In this document: positions 1 to 8,932 of the stretch, piece by piece
Position numbering within the stretch: position 1 is the first letter of the stretch
How the letters are laid out: the number at the start of each line of letters is the position of its first letter
Assembly (NCBI GenBank): GCA_009699245.1
Contig: WLOQ01000002.1
Span: forward strand, 124,001-188,000
Direction: 5' to 3'
DNA length: 64,000 nucleotides
DNA from: Actinomycetota bacterium
GTDB lineage: Bacteria; Actinomycetota; Thermoleophilia; Solirubrobacterales; Solirubrobacteraceae
Notes under the pieces: generated by a model
Database searches by the model: none
What the model was told of the DNA's origin: nothing
Seen by the model: the letters and a program-made list of their open reading frames with translations, nothing else
Program-made: the position numbers and the translations under genes

Positions 1-2
1 GC

Positions 3-119
3 GAGCTCGCCTGCGGCACGAACAAGACGCTGATCAGCGTCTGCGGCAACACCGGCGCCAACAGCTCCTACCAGGACGACGCCTGGAAGAGCGACGGCAC
101 CGTGGTCGTCGGGGGCTGA
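3..119 (+). CDS. C-terminal fragment of an unrecognised protein (5' end outside window)
   Basis: An open frame enters from the left edge and stops at TGA 117-119, giving 38 residues that begin ELACGTNKTL and end TVVVGG. It contains two cysteines ten residues apart and many small polar residues, as in secreted or surface proteins. The family cannot be named from this piece. Two strong hairpins start ten bases after the stop, which supports a real gene end here. Confidence 0.5.
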   Translation, partial: ELACGTNKTLISVCGNTGANSSYQDDAWKSDGTVVVGG

Positions 120-128
120 TCGTCCCCT

Positions 129-194
129 CCCGCGGCCCGCGCTCGCGCGGGCCGCGGGGCCCCGGCCCCCGCCCGGCGTGTAGCGCCGGGCGGG
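129..194. terminator. Two adjacent GC-rich hairpins, bidirectional terminator
   Basis: The first hairpin has a perfect 12-bp stem (CCCGCGGCCCGC, 129-140, with its complement 147-158) around a 6-base loop. The second has an 11-bp stem (CCCGCCCGGCG, 168-178, with 184-194) around TGTAG. They fill the gap between two convergent genes (stops at 119 and 207). There is no clear T-run, so the mechanism is inferred from position and stem strength. Confidence 0.7.
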
Positions 195-206
195 CGTGCC
201 GGATCG

Positions 207-1370
207 TCACTCGAGGAGCCGCACGAGCGCCGTGCCCGGCTCCCCGGAGCCACGCGCGAGCGCCACGACGCGCCGCACGTAGGACTGTGTCGCGGGATCC
301 GGCGGGACGCACATGCACCCCGCCACCTGCCCGAGACCCGCGTGGTACGCGGCCAGAGCGAGCGGGACCGACCCGAGGCGCCGCAGCAGGGCGCGCATGC
401 GGCGACCCTGCACCTCGATCGCGGCGGAGGTGACGTGCGCGAACCCCGCCCCCACCTCGCGCTGGGCGGCGAGCAGCGCCGCACCGACACCCCAGCGGGC
501 GGCCGCACGGCGCAGCCACGGGGCGGCGCGCTCGGGCACGTACCCCGGGACGGCCGAGCCCGCGGCGCGCGCCGCGCCGAAGCCGACCGACGCGCTCCCC
601 GGCGAGCCGGTGTAGCCGTAATGCCAGGGCTCCCAGGGGTAGCGCCGCAGGAAGCCGAACCGGCCGGCGTTGGCGAGGAGCCAGCCAAAGGCGGCGGGCG
701 GTCCGAGGTCGAGCTCGGTGCCGAGCCGGTGAAGCGAACGGCCCGGCGGCGCGACCCACCTGGGATCCGGGTGCGCCGCGAACAGCGCGGCCTGCTCAGC
801 GTAGGTGCGAAACCCACTGATCACCGCGAGCCGCAGCCCGGCCCGATGGGCCGCGGCAGCCATGCGGTCGTACGCGAGCGCGACATCCGGGCGGATCGGC
901 TTGCCGTCACGTTCGAAGAAGGGACCGCGGTACTCCCCGTCCGCCGGCGCTGGGGCGAGGAGCGGCGCCTCTGCGCGGGCGTGCGCGGCGCCGCCGATGC
1001 GCACGCCGCCCGGGAGCCGGAGCGCCGCATCCGTCGTGACCCGCACCTCGGCCGGCAGCGGTCCGCCATCGAAGCGCACCTGGACGGCCGCGACGCCGTT
1101 GCGCTCAGCGGTGCGTGACGCGACCACGCGCGCCCGGGCGAGGACCTCATCGCGCCCCGCCCCCGCGTCCGCGCCCTCAAGGAGCTGGGGCCGCAGGTCC
1201 GCCAGGACCCGCGCGCCCGCCAGCGCGGCGAGATCGACGGCGCGCTGACGCTCACCGCGCGCCAGCAGCGCACCACCGACCCACGCCAGCGCGACGGCGC
1301 AGCCGACGATCAGGATGAGGCCGCCGAGGAGCGCCGGCAGCGCCTGGCCGCCATCGGCTCGCGGCGTCAC
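207..1370 (-). CDS. Membrane-anchored VanY-type peptidase fused to a lytic transglycosylase domain, with TadG-like N-terminus
   Basis: Probably acts outside the membrane on peptidoglycan. In 387 residues it combines three modules. The N-terminus (to about 145) has one membrane helix at about 11-38 and resembles TadE/TadG pilus-associated proteins. Residues about 148-255 carry the LAS/VanY D,D-carboxypeptidase signature: SGFRTYAEQAALF, the zinc motif SLHRLGTELDLG and EPWHYGY. The C-terminal part resembles an SLT domain, with a glutamate in AAQREVGAG and AYHAGLGQV in place of the usual AYNAG. GTG at 1370 overlaps the preceding TGA (GTGA), so I reject the longer upstream frame. It is last in an operon with two TadE-like genes, suggesting wall remodelling for a pilus or secretion apparatus. 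The enzymatic activities are inferred. Confidence 0.75.
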   Translation of the reverse strand: MTPRADGGQALPALLGGLILIVGCAVALAWVGGALLARGERQRAVDLAALAGARVLADLRPQLLEGADAGAGRDEVLARARVVASRTAERNGVAAVQVRFDGGPLPAEVRVTTDAALRLPGGVRIGGAAHARAEAPLLAPAPADGEYRGPFFERDGKPIRPDVALAYDRMAAAAHRAGLRLAVISGFRTYAEQAALFAAHPDPRWVAPPGRSLHRLGTELDLGPPAAFGWLLANAGRFGFLRRYPWEPWHYGYTGSPGSASVGFGAARAAGSAVPGYVPERAAPWLRRAAARWGVGAALLAAQREVGAGFAHVTSAAIEVQGRRMRALLRRLGSVPLALAAYHAGLGQVAGCMCVPPDPATQSYVRRVVALARGSGEPGTALVRLLE

Positions 1371-1915
1371 GTCAGACCTCGCAGTGCGCGACGCACACCC
1401 GCGCTTACGCCGATCCCGAGCCGCGCAGCCGTGGCCGCGAGGCCTGGTGGGAGCTCCAGCGCGGCTGCCCGCGCGCCGTCGCGGCGCAGTGCGTCGAGGG
1501 CGAGCCGGCAGGCCGGGTCCTCCTCCGCACCGACGATGTACACCACCGCCGCGAGCGCGAGCAGCGACTCGCCGACGTCGCTGCGCGCGCCGCAGAGTGC
1601 GAGGACGCACGAGCCCGGCGCGGCCGCCGCGGCGCGACGCGCCTGCGCTGCCGGGGCGTCCTGCGACAGCGCGGCCCACACCAGCCTGCCCGCTGCCGCC
1701 CCTGGAACGTCCCAGCTCGCGAGGTGCGCTGCAAGTCGGCGCGCCGCGGGGAGCGCGAGCCCGCTCGCTGCGAGCGCGGGCGGATCCGCCCCGAAGGTCA
1801 GTACGAGCGCCGTCGCGCCACCGGGATCACGCGGCAGCGCGAGCGCCACGGCCGCCGCTGCGCTCTGCGCCGCAGCGGGCGGTCCGACGACGGCGACTGC
1901 GAACTCCCCGCTCAC
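1367..1915 (-). CDS. Hypothetical alanine-rich protein in the TadE/VanY operon
   Basis: 182 residues, very rich in alanine and leucine, starting with GTG inside a four-base overlap with the stop of the TadE-like gene before it. The N-terminal FAVAVVGPP followed by a hydrophobic stretch and TALVLTFGADP recalls the first strands of a Rossmann/P-loop fold such as CpaE/MinD-type ATPases of Tad systems. No intact P-loop lysine motif is present, so this likeness is weak. No signal peptide or obvious membrane helix. Function unknown; translational coupling on both sides ties it to the operon. Confidence 0.65.
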   Translation of the reverse strand: MSGEFAVAVVGPPAAAQSAAAAVALALPRDPGGATALVLTFGADPPALAASGLALPAARRLAAHLASWDVPGAAAGRLVWAALSQDAPAAQARRAAAAAPGSCVLALCGARSDVGESLLALAAVVYIVGAEEDPACRLALDALRRDGARAAALELPPGLAATAARLGIGVSAGVRRALRGLT

Positions 1916-2244
1916 GCGGCCGGCCCTGCATCGGCGACCGAGCGCGCGCTGAGCAGCCCGGCGAGGCCCGGCAGGACGGCGGGGGCGCGCAGCACGACGG
2001 TCACGCGTCGCCCGCGGACCTCGACGCGGGCGCGGCCCGCCGCCCACCCGGGGAGCGCCACGCGCGCCGCCGGCACGGGCCGGCGCCCGGCGAGCAGCGC
2101 CTGCGCCCCGGCGCCGGCCGCGTGGCCGGCGAGCTCGCGGCAGACCCCGGCCGCGAGGACTTGGCCGAGCGCGAGGCTGATGACGAGGACGAGCGGCAGC
2201 AGCGCGAGCAGCTCGATACCCGCCTGTCCGTCGTCGGCCCTCAT
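1912..2244 (-). CDS. TadE-like pilus assembly / minor pseudopilin protein
   Basis: 110 residues with the typical TadE layout: a short polar N-terminus with DDGQAGIELLALLP, one hydrophobic helix at about residues 10-33 with a glutamate near its start, then a small extracytoplasmic domain. TadE/TadF proteins are processed like prepilins and assist Flp pilus assembly. ATG at 2244 sits in a four-base overlap with the preceding gene, and its stop overlaps the next GTG. A sibling of the preceding gene. The core tad machinery (tadA, tadB, tadC) is not in view. Confidence 0.8.
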   Translation of the reverse strand: MRADDGQAGIELLALLPLVLVISLALGQVLAAGVCRELAGHAAGAGAQALLAGRRPVPAARVALPGWAAGRARVEVRGRRVTVVLRAPAVLPGLAGLLSARSVADAGPAA

Positions 2245-2576
2245 GAGTCGGGTGCCCCGGCCTCGACCACCGCGACGCCGAGTCGCCCACCGCCGAGCAC
2301 GGCGCGCACGGGGAGCCGGACGGTGATGCGTCGCCCGTTCGCGCGCAGCTGCACGCCCTCGCGCACGCGGCCGGGCAGTGCACGCCTCGCGGCGACGAGC
2401 GGATCGCCGCCGACCTGTGCGGCGCGCGCACCGGCGCGCGCCGCACTCGCGGCGAGCCACCACGTGTGTCCCGCCGCAGCGGCCTGCAAGCACGCGAGCA
2501 GCAGGAGCGCGATCAGTGGCAGCAGCGCGACGAGCTCGACGCTCGCCTGTCCGCTCTCGTCACCGATGCGCCGCAT
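2241..2576 (-). CDS. TadE-like pilus assembly protein
   Basis: 111 residues from ATG 2576 (an in-frame GTG at 2591 is an alternative). The motif DESGQASVELVALLPL followed by a hydrophobic helix matches the TadE prepilin-like region, with the conserved glutamate inside the helix. The rest is a short domain with alternating beta-type residues. First gene of the compact minus-strand operon that continues through 207. The 70-base gap upstream (2577-2646) shows no clear promoter or terminator. Confidence 0.75.
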   Translation of the reverse strand: MRRIGDESGQASVELVALLPLIALLLLACLQAAAAGHTWWLAASAARAGARAAQVGGDPLVAARRALPGRVREGVQLRANGRRITVRLPVRAVLGGGRLGVAVVEAGAPDS

Positions 2577-2646
2577 GACACCAGCGTCCACGGCAGGCCG
2601 TCACGGATCCAGGGGCCAACCGCGACGACCCTGTGTCGCACCTGCG

Positions 2647-3000
2647 TCAGGAGTACGAGCGCAGCTCGCGCACCGCGAGCACGAGCGCCATCATCGCGGC
2701 CGCGAGGATCGCGACGAGGGCGAGTGTGCCGATGCCCGTATCGGTCATGCGGCTCGCTCCGGCGAGGGCGAGGACGATCGCCCCGACGCCGCCGTAGAGC
2801 AGCGCGCGGTAGCCCACGGCGAGCGTCTCGAGGTCGAGCGCGAAGCGCCGCCGCAGCAGGCTCACGCCCCAGACGAGCACGGCGATGAAGGCCACCGAGA
2901 TGGTGCGATCGATGATCCGAGCGGCATCGCCGCCGCCGGGCAGGAAGGTGAAGACCGCCGCAGCGGCCAGGATGATGGCGGCGTTGCGGGCCGCGATCAC
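2647..3000 (-). CDS. Small four-helix membrane protein downstream of the PhoB-like regulator
   Basis: 117 residues with about four hydrophobic segments (IILAAAAVFTFL, TISVAFIAVLVWGVSLL, ALLYGGVGAIVLALA, TLALVAILAAAMMALVLAV) and basic residues between them. I do not recognise the family. GTG at 3000 overlaps the TGA of the response regulator (GTGA), so the two are probably translated together. A role in phosphate signalling is possible from position only. Confidence 0.7.
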   Translation of the reverse strand: MIAARNAAIILAAAAVFTFLPGGGDAARIIDRTISVAFIAVLVWGVSLLRRRFALDLETLAVGYRALLYGGVGAIVLALAGASRMTDTGIGTLALVAILAAAMMALVLAVRELRSYS

Positions 3001-3848
3001 GCCGGGAGGCCGCTGGCCTCGGGCACGGGAGCGAGCTCTGCCACCTGCGCGGGCGCGAAGTCCGCGGGCGGCGCATCCGGGACGAACTCGACGCCCTCGG
3101 CCGGCTCGGCGGCGAAGCGGTAGCCGACGCCGAAGTGCGTATGGATGTACCGCCACTCGGGCGAGGCCTTCTCGAGCTTCTGGCGCAGCTTGCGCACGAA
3201 GACGTCGACCGAGCGGTCGCCGCGCGCCATCGCGTAGCCCCAGACCCGCTGGTAGATCTCCTCGCGCTCGAGGACGCGGCCCTCGACGCCGGCGAGCAGC
3301 TCGATGAGCTCGAACTCGCGGCGGGTGAGGTCGACCGAGGTGCCGGCGACGAACGCCTGGAACTGGTCTGCGCGAATCTGCAGCTCACCGGCTGCGACGG
3401 GCGCGGCCTCCTTGCGGCTCTCGGCGCGCTTGCGACGGCGCACGACCGCCTCGACGCGGGCGATCAGCTCCTCGGGGTGGCAGGGCTTGGCGAGCCAGTC
3501 GTCGGCGCCGAGACGTAGCCCGCGCACGCGCTGGGCGACCGTCGAGCGACCGGTGCAGACGACGATACCGAGGCCGGGAAGCTCCTGGGCGATCTGCTGG
3601 AGCTCGTCCCAGGCCCGGGTGCCGAAGAGGGTGAGGTCGACGATGATCGCGCTGAGGCGCATCGCGACGATCTCGGCGACGGGGACCGGGCCGGTGAGGA
3701 CGCGGTACTCCCAGTCGAGCCGGTCCATCCGGTTGGTCAGGACCTGCAGAAAGCCGGAATCGGTGTCGATGACCGCAACCCGCAGCGGCCCTCCGGCGGT
3801 GACGGCACCCGATCGATCATTGACGGGCGCGGCATTCCTCGTGCTCAT
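2997..3848 (-). CDS. PhoB-like OmpR-family response regulator
   Basis: Two-component regulator, very likely for the phosphate regulon. Receiver domain at about residues 22-140 has all key positions: acidic pair D28/D30, phospho-acceptor D71 in IIVDLT, T99 and K121 in LAKP. A winged-helix domain at about 160-255 carries the recognition helix region DRSVDVFVRKLRQKLEK. An extra proline- and glutamate-rich tail follows. ATG 3848 is chosen; an in-frame GTG at 3872 is possible and neither has a clear Shine-Dalgarno. It lies 107 bases after phoU, with a PHO box in the gap suggesting autoregulation. No histidine kinase gene is adjacent, unlike the usual phoR-phoB or senX3-regX3 pairs. Confidence 0.88.
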   Translation of the reverse strand: MSTRNAAPVNDRSGAVTAGGPLRVAVIDTDSGFLQVLTNRMDRLDWEYRVLTGPVPVAEIVAMRLSAIIVDLTLFGTRAWDELQQIAQELPGLGIVVCTGRSTVAQRVRGLRLGADDWLAKPCHPEELIARVEAVVRRRKRAESRKEAAPVAAGELQIRADQFQAFVAGTSVDLTRREFELIELLAGVEGRVLEREEIYQRVWGYAMARGDRSVDVFVRKLRQKLEKASPEWRYIHTHFGVGYRFAAEPAEGVEFVPDAPPADFAPAQVAELAPVPEASGLPA

Positions 3849-3901
3849 CTCCCGGCGGAGTGTACGGACCACGCCGTCGGATACCAGTCGCGCGGGACAA
3901 T

Positions 3902-3919
3902 CTTCACCGACTGTTCACA
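3902..3919. promoter_or_regulatory. PHO box upstream of the response regulator
   Basis: CTTCACC (3902-3908) and GTTCACA (3913-3919) are direct repeats 11 bases apart, separated by GACT. This is the 7+4 arrangement of the actinobacterial PHO box bound by PhoP/PhoB-type regulators. A weaker third unit (GATTTCC) follows in phase at 3924. It lies between phoU and the regulator gene, 54 bases before the chosen start codon, in antisense orientation to the gene. Confidence 0.65.
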
Positions 3920-3955
3920 ACCGGATTTCCGCAGATTGCGGGCTGATTCGGCCCC

Positions 3956-4645
3956 TCAGCCGGCCGATGCCTCGGCCGGGAACTCCCGGAAGAGCCCCGT
4001 CTCGACGAAGATGACCTGCTCGCCGACGCCGACCGCGTTGTCACCGAGGCGCTCGAGCGCGCGGGCGACCATCGTCATCACCATCGCCCACTCACGCTGG
4101 TCCTCGCTGCCGCCGGAGATCACGGCGAGCCGGAACGCCTCCTTGTTGAGGCGGTTGATCTCGCGGTCCTGGCGCGACAGGTCAGCGGCCAGCTCGACAT
4201 CGCGCGCCTGGAAGGCGAGGCGGCACTCGACCACCTGCGCGCGCGCGGCGACGCCCATGCGCAGGACCTTCTCCATGAGCTCCGGGACGATCGGCGGCTC
4301 GGAGCCCACGAGCGGGATGAGCTTGGCGATGTTCACGGCCTGGTCGCCCATGCGCTCGGCGTGCTTGATCACGTGGAGCAGCGCAGCGACCACCCGCAGG
4401 TCGGTCGCGACCGGTGCCTGCAGGGCGAGCAGCGAGAGGATCCCCTGGTGGACCTCGAGGTAGCGCCCGTCGATGCGATCGTCGTCGGCGATGACGAAGG
4501 TCGCGAGCTCGACGTCCTGACGCTCGAGCGCCTCGAGGGCGCGATCGAGGTTCTCGACGACCATGTCGAGCGCTCCGAGCGCCTGGTGCTCGAGCTCGGC
4601 GAGCTGCTCGTGGAACTGGAGGCGTGTCGCCTGACGGTCAGCCAT
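3956..4645 (-). CDS. phoU: PhoU, phosphate uptake/signalling regulator
   Basis: 229 residues with two tandem PhoU three-helix bundles. Each carries the metal-binding E/DxxxD-type helix: DLRVVAALLHVIKHAERMGDQAVNIAK in the first half and MTMVARALERLGDNAVGVGEQV in the second (both quoted as regions, about 88-114 and 190-215). PhoU restrains PstSCAB transport and links it to the PhoR/PhoB pair in the cytoplasm. It directly follows pstB with a four-base gap, the standard pstSCAB-phoU order. Confidence 0.95.
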   Translation of the reverse strand: MADRQATRLQFHEQLAELEHQALGALDMVVENLDRALEALERQDVELATFVIADDDRIDGRYLEVHQGILSLLALQAPVATDLRVVAALLHVIKHAERMGDQAVNIAKLIPLVGSEPPIVPELMEKVLRMGVAARAQVVECRLAFQARDVELAADLSRQDREINRLNKEAFRLAVISGGSEDQREWAMVMTMVARALERLGDNAVGVGEQVIFVETGLFREFPAEASAG

Positions 4646-4649
4646 GAGA

Positions 4650-5576
4650 TCAGCCGAACTTCCCGGTGACGTATTCCTCGGTGCGGGTGTCGTGCGGGTT
4701 GGTGAAGATCCGCCCGGTCGGCCCGTACTCGACGAGGCGCCCGATGCGGCGATCCTCGCCGCCGTCGAGATCGACGATGAAGAAGGCCGTGCGATCCGAG
4801 ACGCGCGCAGCCTGCTGCATGTTGTGGGTGACGATCACGATCGAGACGGAGGACTTCAGGTCGTGCATGAGGTCCTCGATGCGCCCGGTCGAGATCGGGT
4901 CGAGGGCCGAGCACGGCTCGTCCATCAGCAGGACATCGGGACCGGTCGCGAGGGCGCGGGCGATGCACAGGCGCTGCTGCTGACCGCCGGACATCCCGAA
5001 GGCGTTGTCCTTGAGACGGTCCTTCACGTCGTCCCACAGCGAGGCGCGCCGCAGGGCGGTCTCGACGATCTCGTCCATGTTCCCCTTCATGCCCAGGACG
5101 CGAGGGCCGAAGGCGATGTTCTCGTAGATCGACTTGGGGAATGGATTGGGCTTCTGGAAGACCATGCCGATGCGCTTGCGCACCTGGACCGGGTCGACAC
5201 CGGAGCCGTAGAGGTCGTGGCCGTGGTAGAGGACCTCGCCCTCGACGCGGGCCGACGGGATCAGGTCGTTCATGCGATCCAGGCAGCGCAGGATCGTCGA
5301 CTTGCCGCAGCCAGACGGGCCGATGAAGGCGGTGATCTCCTTCTCGGGGATCTTCATCGTCACGTCGAGGACCGCCGGCTTGCCGCCGTAGAGGACCGCG
5401 AGGTCGCGGGTCTCGAAGACCGGCCGCGCGATCGCGTGATCGACGACATCGTGCGGCCCGGCTGCCGCCACGGACACGGGCGTCGGGACGGCCGCCTTGA
5501 CGGCGGGGGTGTGCTGGTTCTCTGCCTCGGGCACGGTCTTCACCATTGTGTCGGAACGGCGGTCATCAGGGGACAT
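4650..5576 (-). CDS. pstB: Phosphate ABC transporter ATP-binding protein PstB (system 1)
   Basis: 308 residues from ATG 5576, which has AGGTGG upstream and lies five bases after pstA; a start at 5545 is also possible. Walker [10 protein letters not shown], signature [15 protein letters not shown], Walker B VLLMDEP and the switch histidine in VTHNMQQA are intact. The sequence [12 protein letters not shown] is characteristic of PstB. About 50 extra residues precede the ABC domain, longer than most PstB proteins. It drives high-affinity phosphate import with PstA and PstC. Confidence 0.95.
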   Translation of the reverse strand: MSPDDRRSDTMVKTVPEAENQHTPAVKAAVPTPVSVAAAGPHDVVDHAIARPVFETRDLAVLYGGKPAVLDVTMKIPEKEITAFIGPSGCGKSTILRCLDRMNDLIPSARVEGEVLYHGHDLYGSGVDPVQVRKRIGMVFQKPNPFPKSIYENIAFGPRVLGMKGNMDEIVETALRRASLWDDVKDRLKDNAFGMSGGQQQRLCIARALATGPDVLLMDEPCSALDPISTGRIEDLMHDLKSSVSIVIVTHNMQQAARVSDRTAFFIVDLDGGEDRRIGRLVEYGPTGRIFTNPHDTRTEEYVTGKFG

Positions 5577-5581
5577 CTGGG

Positions 5582-6502
5582 CTACCACCTGCGCTGGAAG
5601 CGGCTGCGCAGCCAGATCGCCACCGCGTTGAGAAGGATGAGGATGAAGAGCAGCACGACGATCGCGGCTGCGGCCTTCGCCTGGAAGTCGGAGTTCGGCT
5701 GCGAGACCCACGAGAAGATCTGCAGCGGGAGCGCGGTGAACGGCGAGTCGAGACCCGTCGGGTTGAAGGCGACGAAGGTCGCTGCGCCGACGAGGATCAG
5801 CGGGGCCGTCTCGCCGATCGCCCGCGAGAGCGAGAGAATCACGCCGGTCGCGATGCCGGGGATCGACGACGGGAGGATCTGGCGCCAGATCGCCTGCCAG
5901 TGCGTCGCGCCGAGGGCGAGCGCGCCCTCCTTGATCGAGGGCGGCACGGCGCGGATCGCCTCGCGGGCCGTGATGATCACGACCGGCAGCACGACGAGCG
6001 AGAGCGTCAGGCCGCCGGCGAGCACGGTGCGCCCGAGGCTGAGCGGGCCGCGGACGATGTACGCGAGACCGAGGATGCCGTACACGATCGAGGGGACCGC
6101 GGCGAGGTTCTGGATGTTGACCTCGATGGCGCGGTTCCACCACTTCGTGCGGTCCGCGTACTCCTCGAGGTAGAGGGCGGTGGCGACGCCGAGCGGAACG
6201 ATCACCACGGCGACGACGCCCATGAGCCAGAGCGTCCCCCAGATCGCCGACTGGATTCCTGCGCGCTCGGGGAAGGCGCTCGGGAAGTTCGTGATGAAGT
6301 CGAGGTTGATCTGCGGGATGCCGTCGATCCCCGTGGTCACGAGCAGCACGCCGAGCACGATGAGTCCGATGCTCGTCAGCAGCATCAGCGCGAGCACGAA
6401 GGCGCGGTCGCGCAGCAGCGAGCCCGCGCCGCGCGCGCCGAGGCCGGCGACGGCGTCCTCCTGCGCGATGGACACGGGCGGCAGGAGCGGATCGAACGGC
6501 AT
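5582..6502 (-). CDS. pstA: Phosphate ABC transporter permease PstA (system 1)
   Basis: 306 residues with six hydrophobic segments and the permease EAA loop ([20 protein letters not shown]), where PstB docks. [20 protein letters not shown] and [23 protein letters not shown] are typical PstA regions. It overlaps the last base of pstC, so the two permease subunits are translationally coupled. Forms the membrane channel for phosphate with PstC. Confidence 0.95.
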   Translation of the reverse strand: MPFDPLLPPVSIAQEDAVAGLGARGAGSLLRDRAFVLALMLLTSIGLIVLGVLLVTTGIDGIPQINLDFITNFPSAFPERAGIQSAIWGTLWLMGVVAVVIVPLGVATALYLEEYADRTKWWNRAIEVNIQNLAAVPSIVYGILGLAYIVRGPLSLGRTVLAGGLTLSLVVLPVVIITAREAIRAVPPSIKEGALALGATHWQAIWRQILPSSIPGIATGVILSLSRAIGETAPLILVGAATFVAFNPTGLDSPFTALPLQIFSWVSQPNSDFQAKAAAAIVVLLFILILLNAVAIWLRSRFQRRW

Positions 6503-7458
6503 CAGTCGTACACCTGGCGGAACCGGCGCACGAAACGGATCGCGACCGTGTTGATGAGCAGCGTGATGATGAAGAGCGTGAAACCGACGGCGAAGATCGC
6601 CTTGTAGCCGGTCGAGCCGGTCGGGATGTCGCCCTTGCCCGTCGCGCCGATGAAGGCCGTCATCGTCTCCATCGGATTGCGCGGATCGAGCGAGGTCGTC
6701 GGGACCTGGCCGGCGGCGATCAGGACGATCATCGTCTCGCCGACGGCGCGCGAGGCGCCGAGCACGACGGCCGCGACGACGCCGGAGAGGGCGGCCGGGA
6801 CGACGACGCGGGTCGAGACCTGACGCTTGCTCGCCCCGAGGCCATAGGCGCCCTCGCGCAGCGACGAGGGGACCGCGGTCATCGCATCCTCGGCCACGGA
6901 GGCGACCGTGGGGATGATCATGACGCCGACGATGATGCCGCCGGCGAGCCCGTTGAAGACCGAGACATCGAGGTGGAGGATGTTGTTGAGCAGCGTCGGC
7001 GTGAAGAAGGTGAGTGCGAAGTAGCCGAAGACGACGGTCGGCACACCTGCGAGCAGCTCGAGCGTCGGCTTGACGAACGCGCGCACGCGGTGCGGCGCGT
7101 ACTCGCTGAGGTAGATCGCGGTGCCGATGCCGAGCGGGACGGCGACGATCATGCCGATCAGGGTGATGACGAGCGTGCCCTGGACCAGCGGGCGGACCCC
7201 GAACTCCGGGTCCTTGAAGAGCGGGGTCCAGTTCGCGTCGGTGAGGAAGCCCTTGAGAGTGACCGCCTCATCGTTGAAGAACTGGATCGTCTCGCCGGCG
7301 AGCGAGAGCACGATCCCCACCGTGATGAGGACCGACGTGGCCGCGGCCAGGAAGAGGACGGCCTTGATGACCTTCTCGCCCCAATGGCGACGCGCGACGC
7401 CGAGCACCTCTTCGATGCCCGGCGTCGTGTCGCGTGCGGCTGTGGAAGAAGCTTCCAC
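6502..7458 (-). CDS. pstC: Phosphate ABC transporter permease PstC (system 1)
   Basis: 318 residues. A cytoplasmic N-terminus of about 33 residues is followed by six membrane segments and a periplasmic loop with the PstC-type [14 protein letters not shown]. The docking loop reads [20 protein letters not shown], and [11 protein letters not shown] near the C-terminus is family-typical. It lies 15 bases after pstS. Partner of PstA in the phosphate permease. Confidence 0.95.
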   Translation of the reverse strand: MEASSTAARDTTPGIEEVLGVARRHWGEKVIKAVLFLAAATSVLITVGIVLSLAGETIQFFNDEAVTLKGFLTDANWTPLFKDPEFGVRPLVQGTLVITLIGMIVAVPLGIGTAIYLSEYAPHRVRAFVKPTLELLAGVPTVVFGYFALTFFTPTLLNNILHLDVSVFNGLAGGIIVGVMIIPTVASVAEDAMTAVPSSLREGAYGLGASKRQVSTRVVVPAALSGVVAAVVLGASRAVGETMIVLIAAGQVPTTSLDPRNPMETMTAFIGATGKGDIPTGSTGYKAIFAVGFTLFIITLLINTVAIRFVRRFRQVYD

Positions 7459-7473
7459 GTCAGACCTTGAGAC

Positions 7474-8448
7474 TCAGGCGCCTTCGGCCTTGGCCAGCTC
7501 GTCCTTGGACGTCTGGAGCTGGGCGTCGGTGAGCGGCACGATCTTCGCGATCTTGGCGATGTCCGCCGAGTTCGCGGCGACGTAGTCGATGAAGCCCTTG
7601 ACCTGCGGCTTCTCCGCCAGCGACTTCGTGTTCACGTACATGAAGAGCGGACGCGAGAGCGGCTTGTAGGAGCCGTCCTGGATCGTCGCCACGCTGGGCT
7701 TGACGCAGCCGGAGCCACCGTCGACCGCGACGAGGTTCAGCTTGTCGGCGTTGCTCTCGTAGTACGAGAAGCCGAAGTAGCCGAGGCCCGTCTTGTCGCC
7801 GGAGACACCCTGGACGAGGATGTTGTCGTCCTCGGAGGGCTGGTAGTCCTTGCGCGTGTCGCCCTTCTCACCGTTGATCTTGTCGGTGAAGAAGTCGAAC
7901 GTGCCGGAGTCCGTGCCCGGGCCGTAGAGCGAGACCTTGCCGGCCGGGACGGCGGTGCCGTCGGGCTGCTTGCCGAGCTCGGCGTAGTCCTTGACCGTGC
8001 TCTTGCTGTTCCACAGCGCCTTGAGCTGGTCGGTCGACAGGCACGCGATCGCGAGGTCCTTGTTCGTGACGATGGCGATGCCGTCGTTGGCGACGAGGAC
8101 TTCGGCGTACTGGACGCCGTTCTTCTCGCAGGTCGGGACTTCCTTCTCGGCATCGATCGGCCGCGAGGCGTTGGAGATATCGGTCTCGCCGGCGCAGAAC
8201 TTCTCGAAGCCGCCACCGGTGCCGGACTCGCCGACCGTGACCTTCACATCGGGGTTCTGGCCCTGAAGGCCCTCCGCGGCAGCCTGAGCGAACGGGAAGA
8301 CGGTGCTCGAACCGTCAACCGCGACCGCGCCGGATAGGTTGCCGCCACCGGTGCCGCTGGTGCTGCCGTTGTCACTGCTGCCGCATGCGGTCACGCCGAA
8401 TGCGAGCACGCCGGCCGCGATGGGGGCGGCCAGCCACTGATACTTCAT
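7474..8448 (-). CDS. pstS: Phosphate-binding lipoprotein PstS (system 1)
   Basis: 324 residues. The signal peptide ends in a lipobox, GVTACGSS, so the mature protein is lipid-anchored outside the membrane, followed by a Ser/Gly/Thr linker. Phosphate-site motifs of PstS are visible: DGSSTVFPF near residue 48, [12 protein letters not shown], and DSGTFDFF around 190. A good Shine-Dalgarno (AGGAG) precedes ATG 8448. First gene of the operon pstS-pstC-pstA-pstB-phoU; a PHO box and a leader hairpin lie upstream. Confidence 0.95.
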   Translation of the reverse strand: MKYQWLAAPIAAGVLAFGVTACGSSDNGSTSGTGGGNLSGAVAVDGSSTVFPFAQAAAEGLQGQNPDVKVTVGESGTGGGFEKFCAGETDISNASRPIDAEKEVPTCEKNGVQYAEVLVANDGIAIVTNKDLAIACLSTDQLKALWNSKSTVKDYAELGKQPDGTAVPAGKVSLYGPGTDSGTFDFFTDKINGEKGDTRKDYQPSEDDNILVQGVSGDKTGLGYFGFSYYESNADKLNLVAVDGGSGCVKPSVATIQDGSYKPLSRPLFMYVNTKSLAEKPQVKGFIDYVAANSADIAKIAKIVPLTDAQLQTSKDELAKAEGA

Positions 8449-8480
8449 GAGAAGAACTCCTCTGTCGGGAACATGCTCAG

Positions 8481-8511
8481 ACAGACTGGCATCCGAAGGA
8501 CGACAGTCTGT
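8481..8511 (-). other. Hairpin in the pstS leader / end of the receiverless regulator gene
   Basis: ACAGACTG (8481-8488) and CAGTCTGT (8504-8511) form a perfect 8-bp inverted repeat with a 15-base spacer, 33-63 bases before the pstS start. One arm begins at the stop codon of the upstream regulator. No T-run follows, so it could be a weak terminator, a leader element or an operator. Confidence 0.4.
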
Positions 8512-8900
8512 TATCGGGCGGTAGAAGCCGTGTGAACAGCTTGTGAACGATCAGGGGCGAATCGGTAGCCGAATCCCACGTGCGTGTGGATGAACACCCA
8601 GGCGGGCAGCGCCTCCTCGAGCTTCACGCGGAGCTTGCGGACATAGACGTCCACGGTGCGGTCGCCGTTGCGCAGCTCGTCGCGCCAGACCTCGCGATAG
8701 AGGTCCTCGCGGCGCACGATGCGACCTTCGCTGGCGGCCAGCGCGGTGAGCAGGCCGAACTCCCGCACGGAGAGCCGCAGGGCACGCCCGCCAGCCACTG
8801 CGAGACCCTCGTCTGGCCGAATCTCAAGCTCGCCGACGCGCAGCACGGGCCGTGCCTCATCGCCCTGACGCATGATGGTCCCGCTCACGCCTGCAAGCAT
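8511..8900 (-). CDS. Receiverless PhoB-like winged-helix DNA-binding protein
   Basis: 129 residues from ATG 8900 (GTG 8888 or ATG 8873 also possible). It consists almost only of an OmpR/PhoB effector domain. There is no receiver domain: the reading frame upstream runs into a PHO box and a divergent promoter. The recognition region DRTVDVYVRKLRVKLEE is nearly the same as in the full-length regulator at 2997-3848 (DRSVDVFVRKLRQKLEK). It may therefore recognise the same PHO boxes without phosphorylation control, as competitor or constitutive activator (inference). It lies between a three-unit PHO box and pstS. Confidence 0.75.
   Translation of the reverse strand: MLAGVSGTIMRQGDEARPVLRVGELEIRPDEGLAVAGGRALRLSVREFGLLTALAASEGRIVRREDLYREVWRDELRNGDRTVDVYVRKLRVKLEEALPAWVFIHTHVGFGYRFAPDRSQAVHTASTAR
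8531..8548 (-). promoter_or_regulatory. PHO box upstream of pstS (system 1)
   Basis: TGTGAAC (8531-8537) and TGTGAAC (8542-8548) are identical direct repeats 11 bases apart, separated by AGCT. Read on the pstS strand they are GTTCACA, a close match to the PHO-box unit GTTCACC. The site lies inside the 3' end of the receiverless regulator gene, 83 bases before the pstS start. Confidence 0.75.
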
Positions 8901-8932
8901 CCGGCGCCGACCGTCGACTCGAGTTACGCAGC

